Shown here: positions 34,526-43,665 of the stretch, piece after piece | Layout of the letters: every line of letters starts with the position of its first letter | Numbering within the stretch: the stretch's first letter is position 1 | Origin: Desulfovibrio gilichinskyi | GTDB lineage: Bacteria > Desulfobacterota > Desulfovibrionia > Desulfovibrionales > Desulfovibrionaceae | Direction: 5' to 3' | Assembly (NCBI RefSeq): GCF_900177375.1 | Contig: NZ_FWZU01000005.1 | Coordinates: forward strand, 411,088-475,087 | Length of the DNA: 64,000 nucleotides | The notes under the pieces: generated by a model | Told to the model about the DNA's origin: nothing | The model's input: the letters and a program-made list of their open reading frames with translations, nothing else | Databases searched by the model: none | Program-made: the position numbers and the translations under genes

Positions 34526-35254
34526 GTGATAAAATTTAACAACGTTAATAAATATTATGGCGAATATCATGCTCTGCGTGATCTGAATATTCATATTAAA
34601 CAGGGTGAAGTTGTTGTTGTATGCGGACCTTCAGGCTCTGGAAAGAGTACTATGATCCGCTGCATTAATCGTCTCGAACCCATTCAGGAAGGTCAGATAA
34701 ATGTTGAAGGTGTTGATGTTAACGGACCTAGAGTAAACCTTCCTCTGCTTCGTGCTGAGATAGGATTTGTCTTTCAGTCCTTCAACTTATATCCGCATAT
34801 GACAGTTTTGGAAAATATCATTTTAGCTCCGACCATGGTTCGTAATATGAAGCGTAAGGACGCAGTGGATCTTGCTATGGAGCTACTTTCAAAGGTTAAT
34901 ATTCCGGATAAAGCCAGTGATTACCCTTCACAGCTTTCCGGAGGACAGCAGCAGCGTGTGGCAATTGCCCGCGGCCTTGCCATGCGTCCTAATGTAATGC
35001 TGTTTGATGAGCCGACTTCTGCACTTGATCCTGAAATGATCAATGAAGTTCTGGATGTAATGAAAGCCCTTGCCCGTGAGGGGATGACCATGGTTTGTGT
35101 TACTCATGAAATGGGTTTTGCTCGTGAAGTTGCCGACAGAGTTCTATTTATGGATGAAGGCACTCTTATTGAACAGAATACTCCGGATGAATTTTTTAAT
35201 AATCCCCAGCATGAACGTTCTAAACTGTTCCTGAGCAAAATCCTCTCCCATTAG
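34526..35254 (+). CDS. Polar amino-acid ABC transporter ATP-binding protein (GlnQ-like)
   Basis: A 242-aa ATPase. Walker A is GPSGSGKST, signature [14 protein letters not shown] and Walker [14 protein letters not shown], followed by the [12 protein letters not shown] segment typical of GlnQ/ArtP. The frame is open to TTG 34478, but GTG 34526 gives the normal length and begins at the conserved [12 protein letters not shown]. The ribosome site is weak for both starts. The operon continues with a binding protein 62 bases on, then a fused permease. Confidence 0.93.
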   Translation: MIKFNNVNKYYGEYHALRDLNIHIKQGEVVVVCGPSGSGKSTMIRCINRLEPIQEGQINVEGVDVNGPRVNLPLLRAEIGFVFQSFNLYPHMTVLENIILAPTMVRNMKRKDAVDLAMELLSKVNIPDKASDYPSQLSGGQQQRVAIARGLAMRPNVMLFDEPTSALDPEMINEVLDVMKALAREGMTMVCVTHEMGFAREVADRVLFMDEGTLIEQNTPDEFFNNPQHERSKLFLSKILSH

Positions 35255-35316
35255 CTGAAAGCGGTTACCTCATGTCGGGGAAATCGCTCTTTTTTTATTT
35301 TATATCTGGAGGAAAA

Positions 35317-36138
35317 ATGAAAAGATTACTGACTTTGGCTCTTGCCGCCTCTCTGGTTTTGGCTTTCGCTGCTTCTGCTTTCGCAGGAGCAACCTATGAT
35401 CAGGTTATGAAAGATAAAGTTGTCCGTGCTGGTATCATGACTGACTCTATTCCAGGTGCTTTCTACAATGAAAAGAAAGAATGGGTTGGGTTTGACGTTG
35501 ATATCGCAAAGGCTATTGCAGAAAAACTCGGCCTTAAGCTTGAAATGGTTCCTGTTAACAACAAGACTCGTATCGGATTCCTGCAGCAGGGCCGTATCGA
35601 CATGTCTCTTTCTAACATGACCCACAAACGCTCACGTGACAATTCAATCGACTTTTCTATTACCTACTTCTTTGACGGACAGAAAATGCTTGCTCCTAAA
35701 GGAAAGTTCAAAAGCCTTAAAGATTTCGTAGGCAAAAGAATTGCTACCATGCAGGGTACAACTTCTCAGATCAACGTAGTCAATGCTCTTAAAGCACTCG
35801 GCGACCCAGCTCCGAAAGTTATTTCTTTCCAGAAAGAATCAGAGTGTTTCCAGGCTTTGCAGATGGGTCGTGTTGACGCATGGTCAACTGACTCAACCAT
35901 CCTGCTCGGCTACGCAGCACAGGTTCCGGGTAAATTTGAACTCGTAGGTGATTTCTTCTCCAACGAACCTTATGGTGTAGGTCTTCCTGAAAATGATTCC
36001 AAATGGCGTGATACTATCAACTTCACCCTGCAGGATATGTGGACAGACGGAACATACCAGAAGATTTACGATAAATGGTATGGCCCTGACACCAAGTACT
36101 ACTTCCCTCTGACTGAAAAAATTGAATTGTGGCCTTAG
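35317..36138 (+). CDS. Amino-acid ABC transporter solute-binding protein
   Basis: A 273-aa family 3 binding protein. The signal peptide (1-23) ends in ASAFA. Family blocks are GFDVDIAKAIAEKLGLKLEMV, RIGFLQQGRIDMSLSNMT and RIATMQGTTSQ. ATG 35317 has GGAGG 4 bases upstream; the longer frame from 35272 lacks a site and spoils the signal peptide. Codon choice is more G/C-ending than in its neighbours, as expected for a strongly expressed protein. A hairpin follows and probably reduces readthrough into the permease gene. Confidence 0.93.
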   Translation: MKRLLTLALAASLVLAFAASAFAGATYDQVMKDKVVRAGIMTDSIPGAFYNEKKEWVGFDVDIAKAIAEKLGLKLEMVPVNNKTRIGFLQQGRIDMSLSNMTHKRSRDNSIDFSITYFFDGQKMLAPKGKFKSLKDFVGKRIATMQGTTSQINVVNALKALGDPAPKVISFQKESECFQALQMGRVDAWSTDSTILLGYAAQVPGKFELVGDFFSNEPYGVGLPENDSKWRDTINFTLQDMWTDGTYQKIYDKWYGPDTKYYFPLTEKIELWP

Positions 36139-36171
36139 CAGATACATAAATCTCACTTAATCGCGAGATCA

Positions 36172-36210
36172 GGCGGGGCCGAGACCTTTTATCGGTCCCG
36201 TCATTTTTTT
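36172..36210 (+). terminator. Terminator or attenuator between binding-protein and permease genes
   Basis: An 11-bp stem (GGCGGGGCCGA with TCGGTCCCGTC, two G-U pairs) is followed by seven T. Inside an operon this would give more binding protein than permease, a common arrangement. Confidence 0.75.
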
Positions 36211-36239
36211 AAAAATTGAATCAATGAGAAAATTCAGCA

Positions 36240-38021
36240 ATGATTAATCGTTACCTTGAAAAAACTTGGGTGCAGTATCTGTGTCTAGCCACACTGACAG
36301 CTCTGCTGGTTTATTATTTCGGCTGGGTTTTTGACTTCGGCTATAAATTTGACTGGACTGTTCTTTATAAAAAAGATCCTTCGTATGGAACCGTGCTGGG
36401 GGACATGCTCCTCGCAGGGCTTGGCAAAACCATAACGATATCTCTCCTCAGTTCCGGAATCGCTTTGGGACTCGGGATTTTGTTCGGCTTAGGACGGTTG
36501 TCGCAGTTTAAGCCGGTAAATTGGTTCTCTTCTGCATATGTTGAGTTTTTCAGAAATACACCGCTTCTGATCCAACTTTTCTTTTGGTATTTTGCACTTC
36601 CTATGGGGCTGCCGGAAGGTGTGCGTAATGCTCTTTTTGATTATAACTATGAGATGGTTGCGGCGACGCTCGCACTTGGTATCTATACCAGCGCATTTAT
36701 GGCTGAAGTTATCCGCGCGGGGATTCAGTCTATTCCCAAAGGTCTTCTGGAAGCTTCATATTCATCCGGCCTTTCTCCGTTCCAGACCCTGAGCAAGATT
36801 GTTCTGCCTCTGGCTTTCAGAGCGATTATTCCGCCGCTCGGCAGTGAATTCTTAAATAATATGAAGAACTCCTCACTGGCCATGGTTGTCGGTGTTTCCG
36901 AGCTTTGCTGGGCTTCGCAGCAAATTGAATCGCTCACCTTTAAAGGTTTTGAAGCCACAACCGCTGCAACAATTATATATCTTTCACTTTCGCTTATTAT
37001 TGCCGGAATTTTGAATCTGGTGAATTTAAAGCTTCAGATTATTCCTAAAAAGAACAGAACAATCGGTCACACAATTGCTGATATCTTTTTCTGGCCTGTT
37101 CTTACCCCTCTCGCGGCTATTTCTGCCCTTTTAGGTTGCTGTTTCCGCAGAAAAACAGAAGGTTTTAATCTGACAAGTGCTCAGGCTGCCAGAAAGGCTT
37201 TCCTTGAAAAGGTTACGAAAATATTCACTTTGATCTGGAAAACTGTTTTTATTGCCTTCTTATTGTCAATAATTGTCATGGCCGGAATCGGCTTATCCAG
37301 ATTTAATTTTCAGGTTATCTGGGATAATATCGGAACGCTCATTTATTGGAGATTTCCGAACGGCGGTCCTAATGAAATTTTATGGGGACTCGGAGGGCTG
37401 TCATTCTCTATTCTGATGTCTGTCATAGCAATTACGGCAAGTTTCTTTATCGGACTTGTTGTAGGAGTCGGCAGAACTTCCAAGAATAAGCTGTTTCTCA
37501 TTCCCAGCACCCTTTACATTGAACTTATCCGCGGTAATCCTCTGATCATGGTTATCTTCTGGATTTATTTCTTTATTCCTATTTTGACCGGAGCATTTTT
37601 GAATGTTTTCTGGAGTGCTACCATTGCTCTGACTATTTTTACCGGAGCATATCTAGCGGAAATAGTTCGAAGCGGTATTCAGAATGTTCCTGCCGGACAG
37701 TTTGAAGCGGCCATGAGTACAGGAATGACTTATCTTCAGACCATGCGTAAAATTATTCTTCCGCAAGCCTTGAAGCAGATGCTTCCTGCTATTGTCGGAC
37801 AGTTTATCGCTATCTTCAAAGACTCTTCACTTGCCTTTGTTATCGGCGTTCTTGAGCTGACATTTGTCGCTCAGGGACTCAATAACAGGCTCATGATTTA
37901 TCCGTTTGAAATCTACACCACCGTTGCAGCATTATATTTTATATGTTGCTACATGATGAGCATCGTGGCAAGACGCCTTGAGCGGAAGTTGTCAACGGAC
38001 ACCTTCCGGTTGCAGATGTAA
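36240..38021 (+). CDS. Amino-acid ABC permease, two HisM-type domains fused
   Basis: A 593-aa protein with two complete HisM/GlnP-type permease domains (about 50-260 and 375-585), joined by a basic linker with two extra helices. Each half has the signature FRNTPLLIQLFFWYF or IRGNPLIMVIFWIYF and the EAA-type loop EASYSSGLSPFQTLSKIVLP or EAAMSTGMTYLQTMRKIILP. Most bacteria encode these as separate 220-250-residue subunits, so one chain here probably supplies the whole membrane channel. It ends before a weak hairpin and a polysaccharide gene. Confidence 0.92.
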   Translation: MINRYLEKTWVQYLCLATLTALLVYYFGWVFDFGYKFDWTVLYKKDPSYGTVLGDMLLAGLGKTITISLLSSGIALGLGILFGLGRLSQFKPVNWFSSAYVEFFRNTPLLIQLFFWYFALPMGLPEGVRNALFDYNYEMVAATLALGIYTSAFMAEVIRAGIQSIPKGLLEASYSSGLSPFQTLSKIVLPLAFRAIIPPLGSEFLNNMKNSSLAMVVGVSELCWASQQIESLTFKGFEATTAATIIYLSLSLIIAGILNLVNLKLQIIPKKNRTIGHTIADIFFWPVLTPLAAISALLGCCFRRKTEGFNLTSAQAARKAFLEKVTKIFTLIWKTVFIAFLLSIIVMAGIGLSRFNFQVIWDNIGTLIYWRFPNGGPNEILWGLGGLSFSILMSVIAITASFFIGLVVGVGRTSKNKLFLIPSTLYIELIRGNPLIMVIFWIYFFIPILTGAFLNVFWSATIALTIFTGAYLAEIVRSGIQNVPAGQFEAAMSTGMTYLQTMRKIILPQALKQMLPAIVGQFIAIFKDSSLAFVIGVLELTFVAQGLNNRLMIYPFEIYTTVAALYFICCYMMSIVARRLERKLSTDTFRLQM

Positions 38022-38028
38022 TTGACTT

Positions 38029-38067
38029 CCTTCCCCGTGTGCGTGTTGTATACGGGGAGGGATTCTT
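38029..38067 (+). terminator. Possible weak terminator after the permease gene
   Basis: A 10-bp stem (CCTTCCCCGT with ACGGGGAGGG, one G-T pair) is followed by the short run ATTCTTAATT. The T run is interrupted, so termination may be partial. Confidence 0.4.
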
Positions 38068-38090
38068 AATTGAAGCGCCCGGAGAGTCTC

Positions 38091-40166
38091 ATGTTCGGTA
38101 AGAGTGTTCCTGTTTTTTGTTATCACTCCGTCTGCGAAGAAGACGGTCATTCACCTGAAATCTTTGCGGCCCATCTTGATGCCATCATCGATATGGGATT
38201 TAAAACTATCAGCGCGAATCACCTGTACGACATTTGTCTGGGCAGGCGTAAGCTTGATGCAAAATATGTAGTTCTTACCTTTGACGATTGTCATATCAGC
38301 AATTGGCTGAACGTTGTTCCTATGCTCGAAGAGCGCGGGATGACCGGAGTTTTCTTTGCTGTTCGTGATTTTATAGGGCAGGGGGAGATTCGCTCGAAAG
38401 CTGATGTTCCCGCAATGCTGCCCATGCGTGAAGCTTTTATTAAAGCCTTATCCGAAAACGACACCTCACAATTTATGAATGAAGCTGAACTGAAGTCTCT
38501 TGTCCATGACAAGGGTATGGAAGTTTATGCTCACACCTGTCGTCATCAGGGATGTTTTAAAGATTTAAGATTTAGCGGTGATTATTCTACCGAATCCCAT
38601 TGGTCTACATGGGGTATATATCGCAGATTTAATTCAAAGCTTCCTGTTTTTGATAATGGGAGCAGCTTCGCCTACAATGGTTTCTGGCCGGTCTTTCGTA
38701 AAGGACGCGTCTTTTTCAAAAGGCGTACAGATGAGGAAAGAAGACAATTCTGCCGTGAAGACTTCACCCGCTGTATGGAAAAGATTAAGGAAATTAACGG
38801 GGCAGAGCGTCAATTTCTCTGCTGGCCTTGGGGACATTTCGATTCCATTTCCTTAGAAGAAGCTGTTGCTTGCGGATTTGATGGAACTTTTACCTTGGAA
38901 CGGTCCGCGAATATGTTCGGAACTGATCCTATGCGTATTCATCGCATTGGTGTCGGGTCCGGCAAGGATGCTGCGTGGATTCGTAAGCGTCTTTCAATAT
39001 ATTCACACGAAGCTGTTGCTGTAAGCTGTTTTAAATTTTTCACCAAAAAGAACGATATCGGTAAAGTTTTATATATTACTGATACGGAAAAGCTTTCCGG
39101 CGGTAGCAGGCAGCTTATCAACAGTGCTAAGGCCATGCGCTTGGCAGGTGTTGACGTTGTGGCCATGGTCCCGCCTGATTCCGGCCTTATTCCTGAACTG
39201 GAAGAAATCGGAGTAGAAGTTGTCGTTTTAGACAGTTTTAAAAATTTGTTTAAAGCTGCAGGATTTCTAGCGGATCTGATTAATGAAAAACAGGTAGATG
39301 TGGTTCATACCTATCACAACAGATCTGTTAAAATTGCGTGCCTTGCAAAAGGTCTGTCCTTGCTAGGCGGGAAGAAGTTTAAGCTCTTTTTCAACCGCGG
39401 CGTAATTTATAAGCCGAATCCGCTGGCTCCTCTATTTGCGCGGGTAGGTGACGGATATATCTGTAATTCCATTAAATGCCGCAATGTGCTTTTGAAGCAT
39501 GGAGTTCCTGCTAAAAGGGCGCATGTTGTATATAATTCTTTTGTCGGAAGCGGACGCAAACCGCGTCGCGCTGTTGCAACTTCAGTTATTTATGTAGGTA
39601 ATTCAGGACATGCAAAAGGGCCTGATGTCTTTATAAAAGCTGTTGAAAGTCTGCTTGCAAATGACCCGTGTGAGGGCGTCCGTTTCATAGCTGTAGGGTT
39701 GAATGATATTTCTGCTTATAAAGATATAGCGTCCCCTTCTACCCTTGAGCGTATCGAAAGTCCCGGTTATGTCAGTCACGATGAAACCGTGCGCTTACTT
39801 GCGACTTCCCACATTTACGTCATGAGTTCCCGTCAGGAATCAATGCCCAATACTCTTATCGAAGCTTTTGATGCAGGGCTTGCCGCGGTATGTACCGATG
39901 CCGGAGGGACTTCTGAACTGATTCGTGACGGGGTGAATGGTTTCATGTGTCCTGTTGAAGATGTTTGCGCTATTTCATCAGCGATTAAAAAGTTGATAGA
40001 TGATGGAGAGCTCCGCAGAAACATGGGTAGACTCAATCTTAAAATTGTCAGAAATCTTATGAGTAATCCTGCTAAATCCCGCGCGCTGCTCGGTGTTTAC
40101 AGCTCCTATACGAAGGATGAGCCAAAGATTACACCGCTTGAGATTGACGCATTCATGGAAGATTAG
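38091..40166 (+). CDS. Polysaccharide deacetylase-glycosyltransferase fusion
   Basis: A 691-aa bifunctional protein. The N-terminal half (about 1-310) is a NodB-type deacetylase: VPVFCYHSV, VVLTFDDCHISNW (catalytic Asp pair), YAHTCRHQG (metal His pair) and FLCWPWG. The C-terminal half (about 325-690) is a GT4 glycosyltransferase with the donor-binding block SRQESMPNTLIEAFDAGLA and DAGGTSELIRDGVNG. ATG 38091 has GGAGAG 5 bases before it; TTG 38070 is the only longer start. It probably acts on a cell-surface glycan. A GT2 enzyme gene follows. Confidence 0.9.
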   Translation: MFGKSVPVFCYHSVCEEDGHSPEIFAAHLDAIIDMGFKTISANHLYDICLGRRKLDAKYVVLTFDDCHISNWLNVVPMLEERGMTGVFFAVRDFIGQGEIRSKADVPAMLPMREAFIKALSENDTSQFMNEAELKSLVHDKGMEVYAHTCRHQGCFKDLRFSGDYSTESHWSTWGIYRRFNSKLPVFDNGSSFAYNGFWPVFRKGRVFFKRRTDEERRQFCREDFTRCMEKIKEINGAERQFLCWPWGHFDSISLEEAVACGFDGTFTLERSANMFGTDPMRIHRIGVGSGKDAAWIRKRLSIYSHEAVAVSCFKFFTKKNDIGKVLYITDTEKLSGGSRQLINSAKAMRLAGVDVVAMVPPDSGLIPELEEIGVEVVVLDSFKNLFKAAGFLADLINEKQVDVVHTYHNRSVKIACLAKGLSLLGGKKFKLFFNRGVIYKPNPLAPLFARVGDGYICNSIKCRNVLLKHGVPAKRAHVVYNSFVGSGRKPRRAVATSVIYVGNSGHAKGPDVFIKAVESLLANDPCEGVRFIAVGLNDISAYKDIASPSTLERIESPGYVSHDETVRLLATSHIYVMSSRQESMPNTLIEAFDAGLAAVCTDAGGTSELIRDGVNGFMCPVEDVCAISSAIKKLIDDGELRRNMGRLNLKIVRNLMSNPAKSRALLGVYSSYTKDEPKITPLEIDAFMED

Positions 40167-40263
40167 CTTCCATTTTCAGCCGTTTGATACTTTTTTGATG
40201 CGTGCTATATGTCTTTAAGATTATCATGTGGCAGTTCTAATCAAGTAAGGAGTGGCATCAGTA

Positions 40264-41934
40264 ATGGAAGCATCCTCTATAGGGAATTATTGGTCTGAGA
40301 TAGATAATTCAGTGCGGGCTAAGTTGCTTTTGGGTTCTGTAGGCGGCAAGCATTTATTAGAAACCGGAAAACGCTGTCTTGAATCAGATCCGCAACTTGC
40401 GGTTGAATTGCTGCTGGCAGCATATGCAGCCAATCCTCTAGACGGCAACAGTGCCCGTCAGCTTTTAAATATTGAAGCCCTTGTTTCGTTTTTTCCTACT
40501 TCTGTCGCAAAGTGTATTTCATTTGTCGTTGATAATTGGGTGCGTCCTGATAATCTTTCGTATTTTTTACGAATTATCTCCAAAAGAGATAATCTGAAAA
40601 TACGGGCATATATTCTTTCCTGTATAGAGAAAGAACCGGAAAATTTATTTTGGATCCAGCAGGGGCTTATCTATGCCGGGGCTAATTCAGAATTTGATTT
40701 CGGCATAGAGTTGCTCTCCGCAAAACTCCGTCCTGAACTTCTTCCGGCTGTCAGCGGGGCCAAAGCTTTTTTTTATTTTATGTCAGGTAATAAGGCAGAA
40801 GCATTTAAGTCCCTTAATATTGCTTCTGAATCTTTCGGTCTTGAAAATTTCGCAAATTTAGCGGCTTCAATTGCGTTGGAGCTTGGTGACCGTGAGTCAG
40901 CCGTAAACATTCTTGCTGCTGCAGTTCAGGCTCAGCCGTGGAGAAGTTCAGAAACTTTACGGCTCTATGATTTAGTGCGGGGATTAGACAGCAAAAGAGT
41001 TCCACTGCCTGGAAAAGTTGCAATACTATTATATTCTTATAATAAATTTGAGGAACTGGATGCTACTCTCGGATCGTTGCATAGTTCTGAATTAGGTGAT
41101 GCTGAAATTTTTGTGCTTGATAACGGTTCAAGTGATTCCACTGCCGAAGTTCTTGATCGCTGGAAGCTGAAGTTCGGGGACCGCATGGTCCGTATTGATT
41201 TACCTGTTAATGTCGGAGCAGCAGCTGCGCGGAACTGGCTGATGAATGAGCCGCAAGTCAAAGCCTGTGATTTTGCAATCTATCTTGACGATGATGTTGA
41301 AGTTCTGCCGGACTGGCTGTTGCGGCTTGGAGCTGCTGCTGAGGAATATCCTGATGCCGGAGCATGGGGCTGTAAGGTGGTGGATTACGTCTCCTCTGCG
41401 GTAATGCAGTCCGTGGATCTGCACCTGATTCAACCGTCCGGGGAAGAAGGTGACGGGCCGGAAGTTGATCTGACTAAAATTGCCCCGAATCCGTTTAAAG
41501 TCTCCGATCTTCATCATCAGGTGCTTGATAGCGGATATTTTGATTACATACGCCCTTGCGTGTCCGTAACAGGGTGCTGTCACATGTTCAGAACAGAGAA
41601 GCTTCTTGACAACGGAGGGTTTTCCCTGTTCCTTTCTCCGTCTCAATATGACGATATGGAGCACGATCTGCGAAACTGCCTCAAAGGTGAATTTGCAGTG
41701 TATCAAGGGTTTCTACGGATATTGCATCGGAAGAACACCGGCGCGGCAAGCCGCATTTCAGTTACGCAGGAAGGAAACGCTCTGGGTAATAAATATAAAA
41801 TGCAGGCCATGCATCCGCGTAGTGAAATATTAAAAATTATGGCTGACGAAGAAAGGCTTCTTCAGCGCGACCTTGAGAAAAAGATTAAATATCTGGCAGA
41901 GAAAGGCATCTTTGAAAGCCGCTCTCCAAAATAG
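40264..41934 (+). CDS. GT2-family glycosyltransferase with helical N-terminal domain
   Basis: A 556-aa protein. Residues 1-235 are helical and TPR-like (LGDRESAVNILAAAVQAQPW). The GT-A domain begins at VAILLYSYNKFEELDATLGSL and contains VLDNGSSDSTAEVL, NVGAAAARNW and the metal-binding YLDDDVEV (DxD). A CCHMFRTE motif and an acceptor loop follow. AAGGAG is 12 bases before ATG 40264; GTG 40252 directly abuts the site, so ATG is better. The neighbouring genes suggest surface-polysaccharide synthesis. The sugar donor is unknown. Confidence 0.88.
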   Translation: MEASSIGNYWSEIDNSVRAKLLLGSVGGKHLLETGKRCLESDPQLAVELLLAAYAANPLDGNSARQLLNIEALVSFFPTSVAKCISFVVDNWVRPDNLSYFLRIISKRDNLKIRAYILSCIEKEPENLFWIQQGLIYAGANSEFDFGIELLSAKLRPELLPAVSGAKAFFYFMSGNKAEAFKSLNIASESFGLENFANLAASIALELGDRESAVNILAAAVQAQPWRSSETLRLYDLVRGLDSKRVPLPGKVAILLYSYNKFEELDATLGSLHSSELGDAEIFVLDNGSSDSTAEVLDRWKLKFGDRMVRIDLPVNVGAAAARNWLMNEPQVKACDFAIYLDDDVEVLPDWLLRLGAAAEEYPDAGAWGCKVVDYVSSAVMQSVDLHLIQPSGEEGDGPEVDLTKIAPNPFKVSDLHHQVLDSGYFDYIRPCVSVTGCCHMFRTEKLLDNGGFSLFLSPSQYDDMEHDLRNCLKGEFAVYQGFLRILHRKNTGAASRISVTQEGNALGNKYKMQAMHPRSEILKIMADEERLLQRDLEKKIKYLAEKGIFESRSPK

Positions 41935-41948
41935 GATACGGAGGAATA

Positions 41949-42719
41949 ATGTCTGAACAAGATCAAACCGAAGAATTTTTGAATAATCTGCCGGAACTCG
42001 AAGACGGCAAAACTTTTGCTTTTTCATGTCATCCCGGAATATCCTGTTTCAACGCATGCTGCGGCGATCTGAATCTTATGCTCACTCCGTATGATGTGCT
42101 CAGATTACGTAAGGAACTTGGATACGACAGCAAAAAATTTATTCATAACCACGCAGATATTACCCGTACACCGAACATCGGTTTCCCCATGACCAAGCTC
42201 CGCATGCTTGATAACTCAAAGCGCAGCTGTCCTTTTGTGCGCGATGAGGGCTGCTCTGTTTATAAGAACAGGCCCGGAGCATGCCGCACTTATCCGCTGG
42301 GCAGAGCTTCCAGAGTCGGTGAAGACGGCGAAATGATTGAGCAGTTTTTTATAGTACAGGAACGTCACTGCCGCGGTTTTGAAGAAGAAAAAGAATGGAC
42401 CAGCGGTGAATGGCTAAAAGACCAGGGGCTTGAAGAGTACAACGAAGTTAATGACCGTTACATGCGTCTTATGACTCGCGCCCGCAAGGCAGGAGTTGTT
42501 CTTGACGAAAGAAAGCTGAATATGGTTTTCCTTGCTCTGTATCAGGTGGATAACTTTACTAAATTTATTAAAGATATGAATGTCTTTGCGAGACTTGAAG
42601 TTTCTGACGAAAGACAGGCAGCTATTCTCAGCGATGAAGAAGAGTGTCTGAACTTTGCCCTCGACTGGGTGGAACTTATTGTTCTTGGATCTTCTGAGAA
42701 TTTATCACCTAAAAAGTAG
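41949..42719 (+). CDS. YkgJ-type Cys-cluster protein (putative Fe/Zn binding)
   Basis: A 256-aa protein of the UPF0153/YkgJ family. The N-terminal Cys set CHPGISCFNACCG, with CPFVRDEGCSVYKNRPGACRTYPLG and HCRGF, matches the family's metal-binding pattern. The C-terminal half (about 140-250) is helical and lacks a known domain. The start is ATG 41949 with CGGAGG at 5 bases. It is 14 bases after the GT2 gene and 25 before the heptose adenylyltransferase gene, so one operon is likely. Its biochemical role is not established for the family. Confidence 0.85.
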   Translation: MSEQDQTEEFLNNLPELEDGKTFAFSCHPGISCFNACCGDLNLMLTPYDVLRLRKELGYDSKKFIHNHADITRTPNIGFPMTKLRMLDNSKRSCPFVRDEGCSVYKNRPGACRTYPLGRASRVGEDGEMIEQFFIVQERHCRGFEEEKEWTSGEWLKDQGLEEYNEVNDRYMRLMTRARKAGVVLDERKLNMVFLALYQVDNFTKFIKDMNVFARLEVSDERQAAILSDEEECLNFALDWVELIVLGSSENLSPKK

Positions 42720-42744
42720 TCATAAAGTAGAAATTATCGGAGAG

Positions 42745-43254
42745 ATGGATTTGCCTGAAAAATTAAATATTGATCTTAACAGCCCGAAGATACTTTCGGC
42801 TGATGAGTTTGAAAAGATAAGAGCTACCGCTGCTGACAAGAAAATTGTCTTTACCAACGGGTGCTTTGATATTCTTCATGCCGGACATGTCGACTTGCTT
42901 GCGCGTGCTAAAGAACAGGGAGATATCCTTGTATTGGGGCTGAACAGTGATAAATCCGTCCGCTCCATTAAAGGGGAAAAAAGACCTGTTGTTTCGCAGC
43001 AGCAAAGAGCGTTTGTTTTGGCAGGGCTTGCCAGCATCGATTTTGTAATTATTTTTGATGAAGACACGCCTTATGAATTGATTAAAAAAGTTCAGCCGGA
43101 TGTGCTTGTTAAAGGCGGTGACTGGACCGTTGATAATATAGTAGGGCGTGATGTTGTTGAAGGGCGCGGCGGTATTGTACTCAGTCTTGCGTTGCTTCCC
43201 GGGTATTCCACTACTTCAGTCATTCGTTTTATCAGAGAGAATGAAATTGAGTAA
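42745..43254 (+). CDS. rfaE2: D-glycero-beta-D-manno-heptose 1-phosphate adenylyltransferase
   Basis: A 169-aa nucleotidyltransferase making ADP-heptose for the lipopolysaccharide core. The motif FTNGCFDILHAGHVDLL carries the HxGH nucleotide site. LGLNSDKSVRSIKG and VKGGDWTVDNIVG complete the family. It is the separate C-terminal half of HldE; the kinase half is not in the window. GGAGAG stands only 2 bases before ATG 42745 but 6 before TTG 42751, so the true start may be the TTG. It ends the surface-glycan operon. Confidence 0.93.
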   Translation: MDLPEKLNIDLNSPKILSADEFEKIRATAADKKIVFTNGCFDILHAGHVDLLARAKEQGDILVLGLNSDKSVRSIKGEKRPVVSQQQRAFVLAGLASIDFVIIFDEDTPYELIKKVQPDVLVKGGDWTVDNIVGRDVVEGRGGIVLSLALLPGYSTTSVIRFIRENEIE

Positions 43255-43382
43255 TAAGTATCTTGTTTAACTCTTTGAGTAATTGTGTTAGGTACTTATT
43301 AAAGTTTTTTCAGCTAAATGTTTTAGAGCACTTGACAAGGTTGTCTGAGTTGGGCTATTTAGCTCGCCTCGCTTGGTAAAAA

Positions 43383-43458
43383 GGGCCAATAGCTCAGTTG
43401 GTAGAGCCCCCGGCTCATAACCGGATGGTCCCAGGTTCAAGTCCTGGTTGGCCCACCA
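43383..43458 (+). tRNA. tRNA with CAU anticodon (Met, or Ile2 with modified C34)
   Basis: A full cloverleaf of 76 bases. Acceptor GGGCCAA (43383-43389) pairs with TTGGCCC (43448-43454), A is the discriminator and CCA is encoded at 43456-43458. The anticodon CAT is at 43416-43418 in loop CTCATAA. The T loop is GGTTCAAGTCC. G1-C72 pairing excludes an initiator tRNA. Elongator Met and tRNA-Ile2, whose C34 is modified by TilS, share this anticodon; body features such as CTCATAACC and GGTC resemble Ile2, but I cannot settle it by eye. Confidence 0.95.
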
Positions 43459-43529
43459 CCAAAATATCATATGGATGCATTTCAAAAACTATCCAGAATT
43501 TTACGACTTTCTATTTAAGAAAGATTATG

Positions 43530-43568
43530 TGCTCCCAGGGGGTAGCCCCGCGGGAGCATCTTCTTTTC
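43530..43568 (+). terminator. Terminator downstream of the CAU tRNA
   Basis: TGCTCCC (43530-43536) pairs with GGGAGCA (43552-43558), with an inner GGG/CCC pairing, followed by a T-rich tail. Confidence 0.75.
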
Positions 43569-43665
43569 TTCGAAATTGATATTTTGTGGTATTAGCAGGT
43601 GAGAGGACTTTTTTGTTTTATAAGTGCATTTGTCAGTAACGGCGCGAGAGTGTACGGTGGTTTTT

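Noticed and set aside
41200..41706. A 168-codon minus-strand open frame inside the GT2 gene
   Set aside because: It lies fully within a well-supported glycosyltransferase and has no ribosome site or family match.
43383..43568. The tRNA 3' end as a possible integration site with an adjacent island
   Set aside because: No integrase, no repeated tRNA end and no shift in gene style nearby. A terminator and a housekeeping-type gene follow.
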